DNA of 64,000 nucleotides from Vreelandella lutescens. GTDB taxonomy: Bacteria; Pseudomonadota; Gammaproteobacteria; Pseudomonadales; Halomonadaceae. The notes under the pieces were generated by a model. That model was not told where the DNA came from. It searched no databases and saw nothing but the letters and a program-made list of their open reading frames with translations. How positions within the stretch are numbered: position 1 is the first letter of the stretch; every line of letters begins with the position of its first letter. The stretch covers positions 310,001 through 374,000 of the forward strand of contig NZ_BMHM01000004.1 in the NCBI RefSeq assembly GCF_014640815.1, given 5' to 3'. Of the stretch, positions 44,488-55,024 are shown in pieces. Made by a program: the position numbers and the translations under genes.

Positions 44488-46257
44488 ATGCCTATGAGCC
44501 AGTCTCCCCAACCCCGCATCCTGCTTCGGCTGCTGAGTTTTTTGCGCCCTTATCGCCTGCGTGTTTCGCTAGCGGGGTGTGCCTTACTTGTGGCCTCTGG
44601 CAGCGTTCTATTGCTGGGCAACGGCCTGCGGCTGGTGATTGATCAGGGCTTTCTCGCTGCTGATGCGAAAGCCCTCGCCACCACCTTGGGGCTGATGCTA
44701 GGAGTGGTGGCGCTGTTAGCGGCGGCCTCGGCGCTGCGCTATTACCAAGTGACCTGGATCGGCGAGCGGCTGGCGGCAGATTTACGCCAGCGGGTGTTTG
44801 AGCACTTGCTCACCCTGGAGCCCAGCTTTTTTGAAAGTACCAGTGATGGCCGTGCGGCGGGTGAGATCTCCTCGCGGCTCACCGCGGATACCAGCGTGCT
44901 GCAGAGCCTGTTTGGCTCATCGATTTCTCTGGCGCTGCGCAATAGCGTCATGCTCATCGGTGCGGTGGTGCTGATGCTGCTCACACAGCCTTGGCTTTCT
45001 GCCTTAGTGCTGGTGGGTATTCCCGCCACGCTGCTGCCCATTGTGTGGTACGGGCGGCGGGTACGGCGGCTGTCGCGTACCAGCCAGAACCACGTGGCCG
45101 AACTGGGCCGTTACGCGGAAGAGGCGCTAAGCGGTATCCAAACCCTGCAAGCTTTCACCCATGAAGCCGAAGATCAACGTCACTACGGCCACCGCGTCGA
45201 GCAGGCGTTTGGTAGCGCCGTGGCGCGCACCCGGCAGCGGGCATGGCTCACCGGTGTCGCCATGCTGGTGGTGTTTAGCGCCGTGGGTGTCATGTTATGG
45301 CAAGGTGGGCTGGCGGTACTGGAAGGCACCATGAGCGCAGGAGAGCTCTCTGCGTTTATCTTCTACGCCGTGTTGGCCGCCGGTGCGGTAGCGACGCTGG
45401 CCGAAGTGGCGGGGGATGTACAGCGTGCCGCCGGGGCCGCTGAGCGCCTGCTGGAGTTGCTTGATACGCCACCCACCATTCAGTCTCCGGTTCAGCCAGT
45501 AGCGCTGGTGCACCCACCCCAGGGCGCACTGACGTTAGAACATATTCGCTTCACCTATCCTGGCCGCGATGCGCCTGCGCTGAGTGATATCGACATTCGC
45601 ATTCAGCCCGGCGAGCGAGTGGCGGTGGTAGGGCCATCTGGAGCGGGCAAAAGTACGCTGTTGGCGCTACTGCTGCGCTTTTACGACCCTGATCAAGGCC
45701 AAGTAACGCTAGATGGCGTGGATATTCGCACCTTAGCGCTGGCCGAGCTGCGTAGCGCCCTAGGGCTGGTCGCCCAGTCGCCGGTGCTGTTTAGCGGCAC
45801 GGTGGCGGATAACCTACGCTACGGCTGCCCAGAGGCCACCGAGGAGCAACTGCGCCTTGCCGCCCAAGATGCCAATGCGCTGACGTTTATCGAGGCGTTA
45901 CCGCAAGGGTTCGACACGCCGCTAGGGCCGGGTGGCGTGCAGCTCTCTGGCGGTCAGCGTCAGCGCTTGGCCATTGCCCGTGCGCTGCTGAAGAATCCGG
46001 CGGTGCTGCTGTTGGATGAAGCCACCAGCGCGCTGGATGCGGAAAGTGAGCGGTTGGTACAAAAAGCGCTGGATCGGCTCATGCAGGGTAGAACCAGCAT
46101 CGTGATAGCGCATCGGTTAGCAACGGTGGTGCATGCAGATCGCTTGCTGGTATTTCAAGAGGGGCGGCTGGTTGCCTCGGGCACCCATGCTGCGCTTATG
46201 GAAAGCAGTGAACTCTATCGCCACCTTGCGGCGCTACAGTTTAGCCAGCACCCCTGA
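44488..46257 (+). CDS. ABC transporter, fused permease-ATPase (MsbA/MdlB-like exporter)
   Basis: A 589-residue half-transporter. Six membrane helices span about 20-310 (ABC type I exporter fold); the ATPase domain (about 340-580) has Walker A GPSGAGKST (about 382-390), Q-loop VAQSPVLFSG, signature LSGGQRQRLAIARAL (about 486) and Walker B VLLLDEATSALD, with H-loop IVIAHRLATV. It probably works as a homodimer exporting a lipid or drug; the substrate is unknown. Start is ATG 44488 or 44494. It ends 25 bp from the convergent agmatinase gene. Confidence 0.94.
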   Translation: MPMSQSPQPRILLRLLSFLRPYRLRVSLAGCALLVASGSVLLLGNGLRLVIDQGFLAADAKALATTLGLMLGVVALLAAASALRYYQVTWIGERLAADLRQRVFEHLLTLEPSFFESTSDGRAAGEISSRLTADTSVLQSLFGSSISLALRNSVMLIGAVVLMLLTQPWLSALVLVGIPATLLPIVWYGRRVRRLSRTSQNHVAELGRYAEEALSGIQTLQAFTHEAEDQRHYGHRVEQAFGSAVARTRQRAWLTGVAMLVVFSAVGVMLWQGGLAVLEGTMSAGELSAFIFYAVLAAGAVATLAEVAGDVQRAAGAAERLLELLDTPPTIQSPVQPVALVHPPQGALTLEHIRFTYPGRDAPALSDIDIRIQPGERVAVVGPSGAGKSTLLALLLRFYDPDQGQVTLDGVDIRTLALAELRSALGLVAQSPVLFSGTVADNLRYGCPEATEEQLRLAAQDANALTFIEALPQGFDTPLGPGGVQLSGGQRQRLAIARALLKNPAVLLLDEATSALDAESERLVQKALDRLMQGRTSIVIAHRLATVVHADRLLVFQEGRLVASGTHAALMESSELYRHLAALQFSQHP

Positions 46258-46281
46258 GCGGTGGCGCTGGCATCGCGGTGG

Positions 46282-47202
46282 TTAGGCCGATTTGGAGGCG
46301 GCCAGGGTGTACAGAAACTCCAGCCCCAAGGTGGCCGCTGCTAGTGAGGTAATATCGCCGTGGTCGTAAGCAGGGTTCACTTCCACTAGGTCCATTCCCA
46401 CCAGTTCCATCCCCACCATGCCGCGCATCACTTTTAGCATCAGGTCGGTAGACATACCGCCGCATACCGGCGTGCCGGTGCCCGGTGCAAAGGCGGGGTC
46501 CAGGCCGTCGATATCCAGCGTGACATACGCAGGGTGATGGCCCACCCGCGCACGAATGCGCTCCAGCACCGCCGCCGGGCCGTGGTCGTTCACCCAGTCT
46601 GCATCGAGCACTTCGTAAGGGTGGTTGTTGCGGTCATAGCTGGTACGAATACCGATTTGCAGCGAGTGCTCCGGCACCACCAGGCCTTCTTTGAGGGCGT
46701 GGTGGAAAATGGTGCCGTGGTCAAAGCGCGTGCCTTGCTCGTAAGTATCGGTGTGGGCATCAAAGTGAATCAGTGCCAGCGGGCCATGTTCCCGGGCATG
46801 GGCGCGCAGCAGCGGCAGGCTAATGTAGTGGTCGCCGCCCAGCGTCAGCATCTTTTTGCCCGCTTTCAGCCAGCGCATGGCGTGGGTTTCCAAGTTGTCG
46901 ACTAAGCTTTCTGGCTCACCGTAGGCGTAATCCAGGTTGCCGGCATCGCATACACGTAGGCGATCTTCTAGCGCAAAATCCCACGGCCAGCGCTTGCCTT
47001 CCCAAATCAGGTTAGCGGTACTTTGGCGAATAGCGTTCGGGCCCATACGGGTGCCGGAACGGCCAGAGCAGGCTAGGTCAAACGGTACGCCGCTGACCAC
47101 GACTTCAGCATCGGTGGCATTGGGGTCCGTCGCTTTGGGCACGCCCATAAACGTGGAGATAACGTCACCAAATAGGCTGGGCATGATCTGAGATGGGGTC
47201 AC
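46282..47202 (-). CDS. speB: Agmatinase (ureohydrolase family)
   Basis: A 306-residue ureohydrolase. Mn2+-binding motifs are complete: GGDHYISLP, IHFDAHTDTYEQG and TLDIDGLDPAFAPGTGTPVCGG. Length and sequence suit agmatinase (agmatine to putrescine plus urea) more than arginase, but guanidinobutyrase or guanidinopropionase cannot be excluded. The start is a GTG at 47202 with AGGAGT nine nt upstream; ATG 47184 is an alternative. A LysR gene is divergent. The urea produced could feed the urease of this window. Confidence 0.9.
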   Translation of the reverse strand: MTPSQIMPSLFGDVISTFMGVPKATDPNATDAEVVVSGVPFDLACSGRSGTRMGPNAIRQSTANLIWEGKRWPWDFALEDRLRVCDAGNLDYAYGEPESLVDNLETHAMRWLKAGKKMLTLGGDHYISLPLLRAHAREHGPLALIHFDAHTDTYEQGTRFDHGTIFHHALKEGLVVPEHSLQIGIRTSYDRNNHPYEVLDADWVNDHGPAAVLERIRARVGHHPAYVTLDIDGLDPAFAPGTGTPVCGGMSTDLMLKVMRGMVGMELVGMDLVEVNPAYDHGDITSLAAATLGLEFLYTLAASKSA

Positions 47203-47344
47203 CTAACGTGTACTCCTATGGTGGTCTGCTCGAAGAAGCGCGACGATAAGGAATTTTTCGCGATGAATAAAATGAATGTTTAGAATGAAATCATTCGCCA
47301 TATGAATGATGGGCGTAAATCGTTGATGTGAATAATGAGGTGCT

Positions 47345-48268
47345 ATGCGTTCGCTCCGCCACTTTGATTTAAACCTGCTGCTGGTATTCGAAATGCTAAT
47401 GCGCGAGCGCCATGTTACCCGCGCCGCTGAAAAGCTTCATTTAAGCCAGCCAGCGCTCAGCCATGCGCTCAAGCGGCTGCGTGACGCGCTAGACGACCCA
47501 TTGTTGGTGCGCACCGAGCATGGCCTGCAGCCCACGCCTAGAGCGCTGCAACTCTTACCGATCGTCCAGCAAGCGTTAGCGGCGCTTCAGGCAGGCTTAA
47601 CGCCGCCCGCTACCTTTGACCCAGCAACCAGCACGCGGCGCTTTACACTGGCGACCACCGACTATTTTGAGGAGGTCATGTACCCGGCGTTTCTTAGCCA
47701 GCTGTTGGGCTATGCGCCGGGCATCAGCTTCTCCATTGAGCTGATTACGCCGGAAGTACTGAGCGAAGCGCTAGAGCAGCGTCAGGTGGATATGGTCGTG
47801 GGCTTAGATAGCCAGTCATCGCTGCCCAGCGGCGTGGTGCAAACCCCCTGGATGCACGAAGAGCTTGTGTGTCTGGCCGCTCAGCAGAATCCCCACGTTG
47901 GCGATGCCGTTGTGCTAGAGCAGTTTGCCCGTCAGCTCCATGTAGAGCTGGCCGATATCAGTGGCCTGCTGCCTAGCCCCATCGAAAACTGCCTGACTCA
48001 ACATGGGCTCAGCCGTCGGGTGATCTCGAAAAACCTCAACTACATTGCCGCGGCGCGGGTGGTATCGCTGACCGATGCCATTATGACGCTGCCCCGGCAA
48101 ATGGCCGAGCGCTTCGTCGCGATGCTGCCGGTGCGGATTGTCGCCCCACCGGCAGAGCTCCCTGCGTTAACCATGACGCTGATCCAACACAGCCTCTACG
48201 CCAATGCTCCCGCTAACGTCTGGCTCGGTGAAGAGCTGACGGCGTTTTCAAAAAACACCCATCGTTAA
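47345..48268 (+). CDS. LysR-family regulator divergent from agmatinase gene
   Basis: A 307-residue LysR protein of the NodD/LeuO-like group: FDLNLLLVFEMLMRERHVTRAAEKLHLSQPALSHALKRLRDALDDPLLVRT. It is divergent from speB across a 142-bp spacer rich in A/T and containing several ATTCAT/ATGAAT elements (47262-47305) that may form an operator. It probably controls the agmatinase gene. Confidence 0.92.
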   Translation: MRSLRHFDLNLLLVFEMLMRERHVTRAAEKLHLSQPALSHALKRLRDALDDPLLVRTEHGLQPTPRALQLLPIVQQALAALQAGLTPPATFDPATSTRRFTLATTDYFEEVMYPAFLSQLLGYAPGISFSIELITPEVLSEALEQRQVDMVVGLDSQSSLPSGVVQTPWMHEELVCLAAQQNPHVGDAVVLEQFARQLHVELADISGLLPSPIENCLTQHGLSRRVISKNLNYIAAARVVSLTDAIMTLPRQMAERFVAMLPVRIVAPPAELPALTMTLIQHSLYANAPANVWLGEELTAFSKNTHR

Positions 48269-48485
48269 CGGGCTCTGCCATTTTTATATCAACGTGTTGT
48301 AGATAAACAACGCAGTTGAAGCAAAGGTTGAATGGTCACTGGCGGGCTTGGCAGTAGATCCTAAACTGCTAGCTGGCGCGTTTTTTCGCGCCACAGTGAA
48401 TAGGCAGCGCTCAACGATGCTGGGGTGACCACCCTAGCCACGAGGGGGCGGGCGCTGAACGCGAGCAAACCAAGGGAGAAGGCGT

Positions 48486-50057
48486 GTGAAAATAGGCGCA
48501 CCAAAAGAGAGTGCTCGGGGAGAAGCGCGGGTCGCACTGACCCCCGAGAGCGCAAAGCAGCTGCAGAAACTTGGCCATGAGTGCCTGGTTGAGACAGGTG
48601 CTGGCCTGGCCGCGGGTTTCAATGACGACACTTATCGCGACGCCGGTGTGACGGTAGTAGAGAGCGCCGACGCGCTGTGGCGCGACGCTGAGGTAGTGAT
48701 TAAAGTTCGCGAGCCGTCGGAAAGTGAAGCCAAACAGCTGCGCGAAGGCCAAACGCTGATCGCCTTTTTCTGGCCAGCACAAAACGAAGCGCTGCTGGAA
48801 ACCTGCAAAGCCCAGGGTGCCACCGTCATCGCCATGGACATGGTGCCGCGTATTTCTAGAGCGCAGAAGATGGATGCGCTCTCCTCGATGGCCAACATCG
48901 CGGGCTACCGGGCGGTGATCGAGGCGGGCAATAACTTTGGCCGGTTCTTTACCGGTCAGGTGACCGCCGCAGGCAAAGTACCGCCCGCCAAGGTGTTGGT
49001 GATCGGTGCCGGGGTGGCGGGGTTGGCGGCGATTGGCACCGCGACCAGCTTAGGCGCGGTAGTGCGCGCCTTTGATGTGCGCCCGGAGGTCTCCGAGCAG
49101 ATCGAATCCATGGGTGCTGAGTTCCTGTTTCTGGACTTTGAGGATAGCCAGGACGGCTCTGAAAGCGGTGGCTATGCTTCGCCCTCAAGTCCTGAATTCC
49201 GTGAAAAGCAGCTGGAATGCTTCCGTGAACAAGCACCGGAGGTGGATATTGTCATCACCACGGCGCTGATTCCTGGCAGGCCCGCGCCCAAGCTGTGGCT
49301 GGAAGACATGGTGGCGGCCATGAAGCCTGGCTCCGTGATTATTGACTTGGCCGCTGAGAAGGGCGGTAACTGCGACCTGACCCAGCCCGACGAGCGCGTG
49401 GTGAGTGATAACGGCGTGGTGGTGGTGGGCTACACCGACTTCCCGTCACGCATGGCAACACAGGCATCGCTGCTGTACGCCACCAATATTCGCCACATGC
49501 TCACCGACCTCACCCCTGAGAAAGACGGCGTGATCCATCACAACATGGAAGACGACGTCATTCGGGGGGCCACGGTGGCCCACCAAGGGGAAGTCACCTT
49601 CCCGCCGCCGCCGCCCAAGGTAAAAGCCATTGCGGCCGCCAAACCGAAGAAAAAGGAGAAAGCACCCACGCCGGAAGAGAAGAAAGCCGCCGAGCTTGCC
49701 ACCTTCAAAGCGCAAACGAAGAGCCAAGTGACCATGCTGGCCGTGGGCGGTGCGCTGATGCTGCTATTGGGGTTAGTCGCTCCTGCCTCCTTTATGCAGC
49801 ACTTTATTGTGTTTGTACTGGCCTGCTTTATCGGCTTCCAAGTGATTTGGAAAGTGAGCCATTCGCTGCATACGCCGCTGATGGCGGTAACCAACGCCAT
49901 TTCCGGCATCATTATTTTGGGGGCGATACTGCAAATTGGCTCGGGCAGCGCGTTAGTCAGCGTGTTGGCGGCTATTTCGGTGTTAATCGCGTCAATCAAT
50001 ATCGTGGGTGGCTTTCTGGTGACACGCCGGATGCTGGCCATGTTCCAAAAATCCTAA
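48486..50057 (+). CDS. pntA: NAD(P) transhydrogenase subunit alpha
   Basis: A 523-residue PntA of the E. coli two-subunit type. The NAD(H)-binding dI domain occupies about 1-380 ([37 protein letters not shown]), followed by a Pro/Lys-rich linker ([11 protein letters not shown]... [13 protein letters not shown]) and four membrane helices (about 418-515). With PntB it couples hydride transfer between NADH and NADP+ to proton entry. The start is a GTG with GGGAG six nt before it. Confidence 0.96.
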   Translation: MKIGAPKESARGEARVALTPESAKQLQKLGHECLVETGAGLAAGFNDDTYRDAGVTVVESADALWRDAEVVIKVREPSESEAKQLREGQTLIAFFWPAQNEALLETCKAQGATVIAMDMVPRISRAQKMDALSSMANIAGYRAVIEAGNNFGRFFTGQVTAAGKVPPAKVLVIGAGVAGLAAIGTATSLGAVVRAFDVRPEVSEQIESMGAEFLFLDFEDSQDGSESGGYASPSSPEFREKQLECFREQAPEVDIVITTALIPGRPAPKLWLEDMVAAMKPGSVIIDLAAEKGGNCDLTQPDERVVSDNGVVVVGYTDFPSRMATQASLLYATNIRHMLTDLTPEKDGVIHHNMEDDVIRGATVAHQGEVTFPPPPPKVKAIAAAKPKKKEKAPTPEEKKAAELATFKAQTKSQVTMLAVGGALMLLLGLVAPASFMQHFIVFVLACFIGFQVIWKVSHSLHTPLMAVTNAISGIIILGAILQIGSGSALVSVLAAISVLIASINIVGGFLVTRRMLAMFQKS

Positions 50058-50073
50058 GCGGCGGAGAGACGAT

Positions 50074-51516
50074 ATGTTAGAGCAAGGATTCGTATCTGCC
50101 GCGGCAATTGCGGCAAGCGTGCTGTTTATTCTGTCGCTAGGCGGCTTGAGTAATCAGGAAAAGGCCAAGCGGGCCGTGTGGTACGGCATTGTCGGTATGG
50201 CGGTCGCGGTGTTTTTCACCTCGTTTGGCCCCGGTATTGGCGGCTACTGGTGGCTGATTCCCATGATGTTGATTGGGGCGGGCATTGGCGTGTACGTGGC
50301 AGGCAAGGTCGAGATGACCGAAATGCCGCAGCTTGTGGCCGCGTTGCACAGCTTTGTGGGCTTGGCGGCGGTATTCGTTGCCTGGAGCGCGGACCTGGAG
50401 CGTCGCCGAGTGATGGCCGCCCGTGCCGCTGAAGCATCGCTGGATCAGTTCTCCGCCTTTGCGGCACTGGTGGCGACCAAAGCCCCCGACGAGCTGACGT
50501 TCCTGCAAATCGAGGTGGTGCTGGGTATCTTTATTGGTGCGGTCACGTTCACCGGCTCGGTGGTGGCTTTCGGAAAGCTCGCGGGCAAGGTAGATGGCAA
50601 GCCACGGCAGCTGCCCGGCGGCCATATGCTGAATGCTGGGGCGGCGGCGCTCTCGCTGCTGTTAGCGATTCTCTACCTCAACGGTGCTGGCTTCTGGACG
50701 CTGCTTATTATTGCGGCGCTGGCGTTCTTTATCGGCTACCACCTGATCATGGGGATCGGCGGGGCGGATATGCCGGTGGTGGTCTCCATGCTGAACAGCT
50801 ACTCCGGCTGGGCGGCGGCGGCGATTGGTTTCACGCTCTCCAACGACCTGCTGATCGTGACCGGTGCGCTGGTGGGCTCCTCCGGGGCGATTCTCTCTTA
50901 CATTATGTGTAAGGCGATGAACCGCAACTTCGTCAGCGTGATTCTGGGCGGCTTTGGTGGCACTCAAGGGCCAGCTGCCGAGATTGAAGGCGAGCAGGTG
51001 TCGATTGATGCCAACGGCGTGGCTACAGCGCTGAACGACGCCGACAGCATCATCATCGTGCCGGGTTACGGCATGGCCGTGGCGCAGGCGCAAACGGCGG
51101 TGAGCGATTTAGTCCGCAAGCTGCGCGCCGCGGGTAAAACCGTACGCTTTGGCATTCACCCCGTGGCCGGGCGCTTGCCAGGACATATGAACGTGCTGCT
51201 GGCGGAAGCCAAGGTGCCTTACGATATCGTGCTGGAGATGGATGAAATCAACGACGACTTCGCCACGACCGACGTGGTTATCGTCATCGGCTCTAACGAC
51301 ATCGTGAACCCCGCTGCCGAAGAGGACCCCAACAGCCCTATCGCAGGGATGCCGGTGCTCAAAGTCTGGGACGCGAAGCAGGTGTTCGTCAGCAAGCGTG
51401 GTCAGGGTACCGGCTACTCGGGTATCGAGAACCCGCTGTTCTTCAAGGACAACACCCGGATGTTCTACGGCGATGCCCGCGATAGCTTGAATGCGCTGCT
51501 ACCGCTAGTGGACTAA
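50074..51516 (+). CDS. pntB: NAD(P) transhydrogenase subunit beta
   Basis: A 480-residue PntB. Membrane domain (about 1-265, with [22 protein letters not shown]), then the NADP(H)-binding dIII domain (about 300-480: [59 protein letters not shown]). It begins 16 nt after pntA with GGAGAG before the ATG. Both subunits look intact. Confidence 0.97.
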   Translation: MLEQGFVSAAAIAASVLFILSLGGLSNQEKAKRAVWYGIVGMAVAVFFTSFGPGIGGYWWLIPMMLIGAGIGVYVAGKVEMTEMPQLVAALHSFVGLAAVFVAWSADLERRRVMAARAAEASLDQFSAFAALVATKAPDELTFLQIEVVLGIFIGAVTFTGSVVAFGKLAGKVDGKPRQLPGGHMLNAGAAALSLLLAILYLNGAGFWTLLIIAALAFFIGYHLIMGIGGADMPVVVSMLNSYSGWAAAAIGFTLSNDLLIVTGALVGSSGAILSYIMCKAMNRNFVSVILGGFGGTQGPAAEIEGEQVSIDANGVATALNDADSIIIVPGYGMAVAQAQTAVSDLVRKLRAAGKTVRFGIHPVAGRLPGHMNVLLAEAKVPYDIVLEMDEINDDFATTDVVIVIGSNDIVNPAAEEDPNSPIAGMPVLKVWDAKQVFVSKRGQGTGYSGIENPLFFKDNTRMFYGDARDSLNALLPLVD

Positions 51517-51534
51517 GCCAGTCAGTCGTTAGGA

Positions 51535-51566
51535 ACAGGGGAGCCAATGGCTCCCCTGTTTTTTTA
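51535..51566 (+). terminator. Terminator after pntB
   Basis: ACAGGGGAGCC (51535-51545), loop AAT, GGCTCCCCTGT (51549-51559), then a run of T. It sits between convergent pntB and pilY1; the minus-direction tail is weaker. Confidence 0.92.
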
Positions 51567-51571
51567 CCTGC

Positions 51572-54500
51572 TTAGGTGTCGTTCTCTTCCCCGGTTAACT
51601 GACGCCAGGAGCGACGCCCCAGGTGGTCATCGCTAAAACCAATGGTGATGGAGCCATCGCCATTCGGTGAAGCGTTGGGGTCATTAGGGTTTCCGACGAA
51701 GAGGCGCTCAATGTTGCCATCGTTCACGCCCACCAAACGCTCGCCGGTGCCTGCCTGAAGGCCGGTAATGGCATCGCCATTGATCGTAGCGTCGCTATCG
51801 GGCGTGCCGTCGCCATTGAAGTCGAACGTGGTCGAGCCGCCGCTGCCGCCTGTGTCGGCCAGTAGCGACATAAAGAACCCGCTGCGCCCACCGCCGCAGG
51901 GGTCGGATTCATCAGGTAGCAGCGTCGAGAAACGCACCCGCCGTGGGAGGCTGCTGGAAATCGAGGGGGCGGCAATCACCCGCTCTCCGGCAGGCAGCTC
52001 CAAGCGCCATCCCAAGTCGTTACTGTCAGGGGCAAAATTGCTGCTGGCGCGGCGGTTAAAGCCACTCTGTGAGTTTTCACCCGTAATGCGTTGAAGCAGT
52101 AGATCGCCTTGAGTAATGGTCGAGCTGCGATTCACTTGGTCACGCAGCCCGATGAGCTGTTGCGTCGAGCGGTCGCCAATATCGCCGTTGCGGAAATAGC
52201 TGCCGGTGCCGAAGCTGACCAGTAGCGTATCCGGCGAGCCGCTGCTGAGGGTCACGGCCGGGGCAGACGTGATGGGCTGGCGGGCGCTGCCTTGGTATAG
52301 CCGGTTAACGGTGCCATTGCCGGTTAATGAGAAGCGCCACAGGTTGCCTGCTAAGTCGCCTGCATAGGCAAAGCGCGCGCCATTATAGCTAGGCCAGGCG
52401 GTGACGGTTGGTGTTGCTAACCCGTTGGGTAGCTCAGCGCTGCCTACGTCTGTTTTCAGGTGTTTGAGCAGCTCGCCAGTAGCCAGATCCACCACAAACA
52501 GCGATGCCTGATAGCCCGTGCTGTTATAGCCATTGCTAAAAATGGCCACCCAGGTGCCGTTGGTCAGTTGGGTAATGGTGGGTTCCGTCACGCCGCTGCC
52601 CAGCTCCTGATGGCGAAACTCCCAAAGCACGTCTGAGGCGCTCATACTGCTGGGGTCGCTCACATCAAGTGCAAACACCGTCCGTCCACCAGCGCCCATG
52701 GTGCCGACGGCCACGGCAGAAGGGCCGCCGGCGATATTCACTTCACGCACCGCCGGTGTGCCATCCATAAAGTAGCGGTGGTTATAGTTGGGCTGCATCA
52801 GTGGGCGAATGGTGGGTGCATCGCCTTGGGTCAGTTCGGCCGGTAAAAAGCCAAACAGCTCTCGACCGGTTGCCGCGTTAAAGCCGTGCAGCATGCCGTC
52901 GTTGGCCGCTACCAGCAGCAGCGGCACACGGTCCCCATTGCCCTGTAAGACCACGGGGTTAGCGTTGATAATATCGCCCAGCAGCGATTGGCGTGGCCGT
53001 AGCCCCGGTACGGTTTCCCCCTGTAGCCAGCGAACTTCTGCACTGCTTAAACCGCTGTTTTCGGCGCTGAGCACAACGCCGCGCCGAGAGCCATTCTCTA
53101 GCCGTTGGAAAGTGAGTAGCCGCCGGCTACCCACCTGCCCGGCGAGTTCGGTTTCGGCATTCCAGCGCTGGCTGCGACGGCCATCGGGTTGAATCACCGA
53201 GGCGGCTAAACGCCCTGACCAGTCCTCACTTCTAAACCCGGCGGTATAGAGCAGATTGCCATCTTCAACGCCAAATTCGTCGCTATTCACCGCCGCGGAG
53301 GTGTTGGACTGAGAGGCGGCGATAATATTGCCTAGCACTTGCTGCATCACTTGATTAAGCGATGCCTCATCATTGGCAAAGTAGGCGCGCTCGGTGCCGC
53401 CTGCCCGTGCCAAATCCCCAAGCGGGTCATCGGACACGTTCGGTAAGTTGGCGATATCCGGCGGTAAGTTAAAGCCCACCACATAGGTTCTCACAGGGTT
53501 AGGCAGCTGTGCGTTGGTATCGTCGTAAAGCCGTTTAATCGCCGCTTCAGCGCTGGCTAATGCGCCGCTAACGTTGCCGCCTAACGAATTGCCAGAGCGG
53601 TCTACCGACGGTAAGCCGTCGGTCAGCCAGATATTGGCATTCACCAGGCACTGCTGCGCATCTGGATTATTGATGTTGGGAATAGCAATGCCGGAGCGCT
53701 GGCCTTGGTCACTACGAAACGCGCTATTTCGGCCAGTGTTATTTAGGAAATAGTCCCTTGCGGTGTACATCGTGCCTTCAATCGGCGTCAGCCCGGTGGC
53801 TAAAAGTGGCCAGTTCGGGTCGGTCATGGGGTTACCGCTACCGTTCCACTCATGCCGCTGTGTACCCAGCTTGGTTTCAATGGCGTCCCAGTGGGCTTCG
53901 TCTATAGTGCCGTCGTTATTTAGCCCGCCAATGGGGACGTGCAAGTAACCCAGGCCAGGCGAGGAAGTGGTACGCCACTCCCACTGATTCAACTGAACCG
54001 ACGCGGTATGCGAGCCCCAGTTGGGTATGCCGCGCTGGCGCAGGCTATCCACAAGCGGTAGTGAGTAGCTGGAGTTGACCGGGGAGCGGTACGAAATACC
54101 GTCGCCTATAAAAGGAGAGCTAGATGAACTACTGGTGAGACTGCGATAACGTTCAGAGACTTGGTCGGATGATGACGTTGGCGTTGAAGTACGCCGCCAA
54201 TACTCTGTGACATCATTGGTAGGCAGACCGGTGCTAAAGTTTTCCTCAAACATATAGCCAGGAACACCTACGTTAAAGAACGCATAGATATTTAATCCAG
54301 GCAGGCGAGTGCGATAGCGTTTGGTACTGGCGTTCCAGGCACCATCGAATTCTGGGTTATACCAGCTGGGGTTAGCGTTTGTAGAGTAACGCGGCTCCAG
54401 GGCACGCTCCGTTAAACGCCATACCACGGTGCTTCCGCTAAACGCGTTATCCCGCGTGCGTGAAGCGGGATTTTGCTGATAAGCCATGAGGCCAAGATTG

Positions 54501-55024
54501 AGCTCGCCTCGGTAGCGGTCTAATAAGTCACGCCCAACGCGCTTCATCGTACTGGATTTACTGAGCGGCGAGCGGGCACCTGCCGGGCACTGGGAGGCAT
54601 TGAACGTATTGGGTTGGCAAGCTGCCAGTGTTTCCCTGTCGCCTGGGTTGTTACCGACGGCCACGCGCCCATCTAACCCTTCCTGACCGCTTTCTGAGTT
54701 ATCCAAAATCAGCAGCACATTGGGCGGTACGCGACTGACAACGTTCAACGGCGCAGGGGAGAGGCCCGTTTGGTCGTCTGGGATGTCGTAATCTTCATCA
54801 ATGGGCTCGTCACCCCCGCCGCCAATAGGGGGCTCGGGTTCTGGCTCGGGCTCAGGTTCTGGTTCCGGTTCGGGCGTTGGCTCTGGTTCTGGTTCTGGTT
54901 CTGGATCAGGGTCTGTGGGCGGAGGGTTGGGCGGAAAGGCGCCTGCCGCCATCGCAGAGTGTTCCACAGCGCTGAGTGTTAGCATCGCGACTAATAGCAG
55001 TAATGTGAGTCGTGCACCTGTCAT
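51572..55024 (-). CDS. pilY1: PilY1-like type IV pilus tip/adhesin protein
   Basis: An 1150-residue secreted protein. Signal peptide ends near residue 26 (SAMA). Residues 38-66 are a Pro-Glu ladder (repeated PE). Then a von Willebrand-A-like domain beginning VPPNVLLILDNSESGQ (a MIDAS-type D-x-S-x-S), and in the C-terminal half a PilY1 beta-propeller (PLLLVAANDGMLHGFNAATG, GTMGAGGRTVFALDVS). A calcium-loop-like DFNGDGTPDSD lies near the end. PilY1 primes pilus assembly with the minor pilins and acts in adhesion and surface sensing. Its ATG overlaps the pilX stop, with GGAGGTG upstream. Confidence 0.93.
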   Translation of the reverse strand: MTGARLTLLLLVAMLTLSAVEHSAMAAGAFPPNPPPTDPDPEPEPEPEPTPEPEPEPEPEPEPEPPIGGGGDEPIDEDYDIPDDQTGLSPAPLNVVSRVPPNVLLILDNSESGQEGLDGRVAVGNNPGDRETLAACQPNTFNASQCPAGARSPLSKSSTMKRVGRDLLDRYRGELNLGLMAYQQNPASRTRDNAFSGSTVVWRLTERALEPRYSTNANPSWYNPEFDGAWNASTKRYRTRLPGLNIYAFFNVGVPGYMFEENFSTGLPTNDVTEYWRRTSTPTSSSDQVSERYRSLTSSSSSSPFIGDGISYRSPVNSSYSLPLVDSLRQRGIPNWGSHTASVQLNQWEWRTTSSPGLGYLHVPIGGLNNDGTIDEAHWDAIETKLGTQRHEWNGSGNPMTDPNWPLLATGLTPIEGTMYTARDYFLNNTGRNSAFRSDQGQRSGIAIPNINNPDAQQCLVNANIWLTDGLPSVDRSGNSLGGNVSGALASAEAAIKRLYDDTNAQLPNPVRTYVVGFNLPPDIANLPNVSDDPLGDLARAGGTERAYFANDEASLNQVMQQVLGNIIAASQSNTSAAVNSDEFGVEDGNLLYTAGFRSEDWSGRLAASVIQPDGRRSQRWNAETELAGQVGSRRLLTFQRLENGSRRGVVLSAENSGLSSAEVRWLQGETVPGLRPRQSLLGDIINANPVVLQGNGDRVPLLLVAANDGMLHGFNAATGRELFGFLPAELTQGDAPTIRPLMQPNYNHRYFMDGTPAVREVNIAGGPSAVAVGTMGAGGRTVFALDVSDPSSMSASDVLWEFRHQELGSGVTEPTITQLTNGTWVAIFSNGYNSTGYQASLFVVDLATGELLKHLKTDVGSAELPNGLATPTVTAWPSYNGARFAYAGDLAGNLWRFSLTGNGTVNRLYQGSARQPITSAPAVTLSSGSPDTLLVSFGTGSYFRNGDIGDRSTQQLIGLRDQVNRSSTITQGDLLLQRITGENSQSGFNRRASSNFAPDSNDLGWRLELPAGERVIAAPSISSSLPRRVRFSTLLPDESDPCGGGRSGFFMSLLADTGGSGGSTTFDFNGDGTPDSDATINGDAITGLQAGTGERLVGVNDGNIERLFVGNPNDPNASPNGDGSITIGFSDDHLGRRSWRQLTGEENDT
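54826..54915. repeat. Hexanucleotide-type low-complexity tract in pilY1
   Basis: Imperfect GGTTCT/GGCTCG-like six-base units on the plus strand encode the Pro-Glu ladder of PilY1 on the minus strand. Because units are multiples of six, slippage would change tract length without breaking the frame. Confidence 0.7.
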
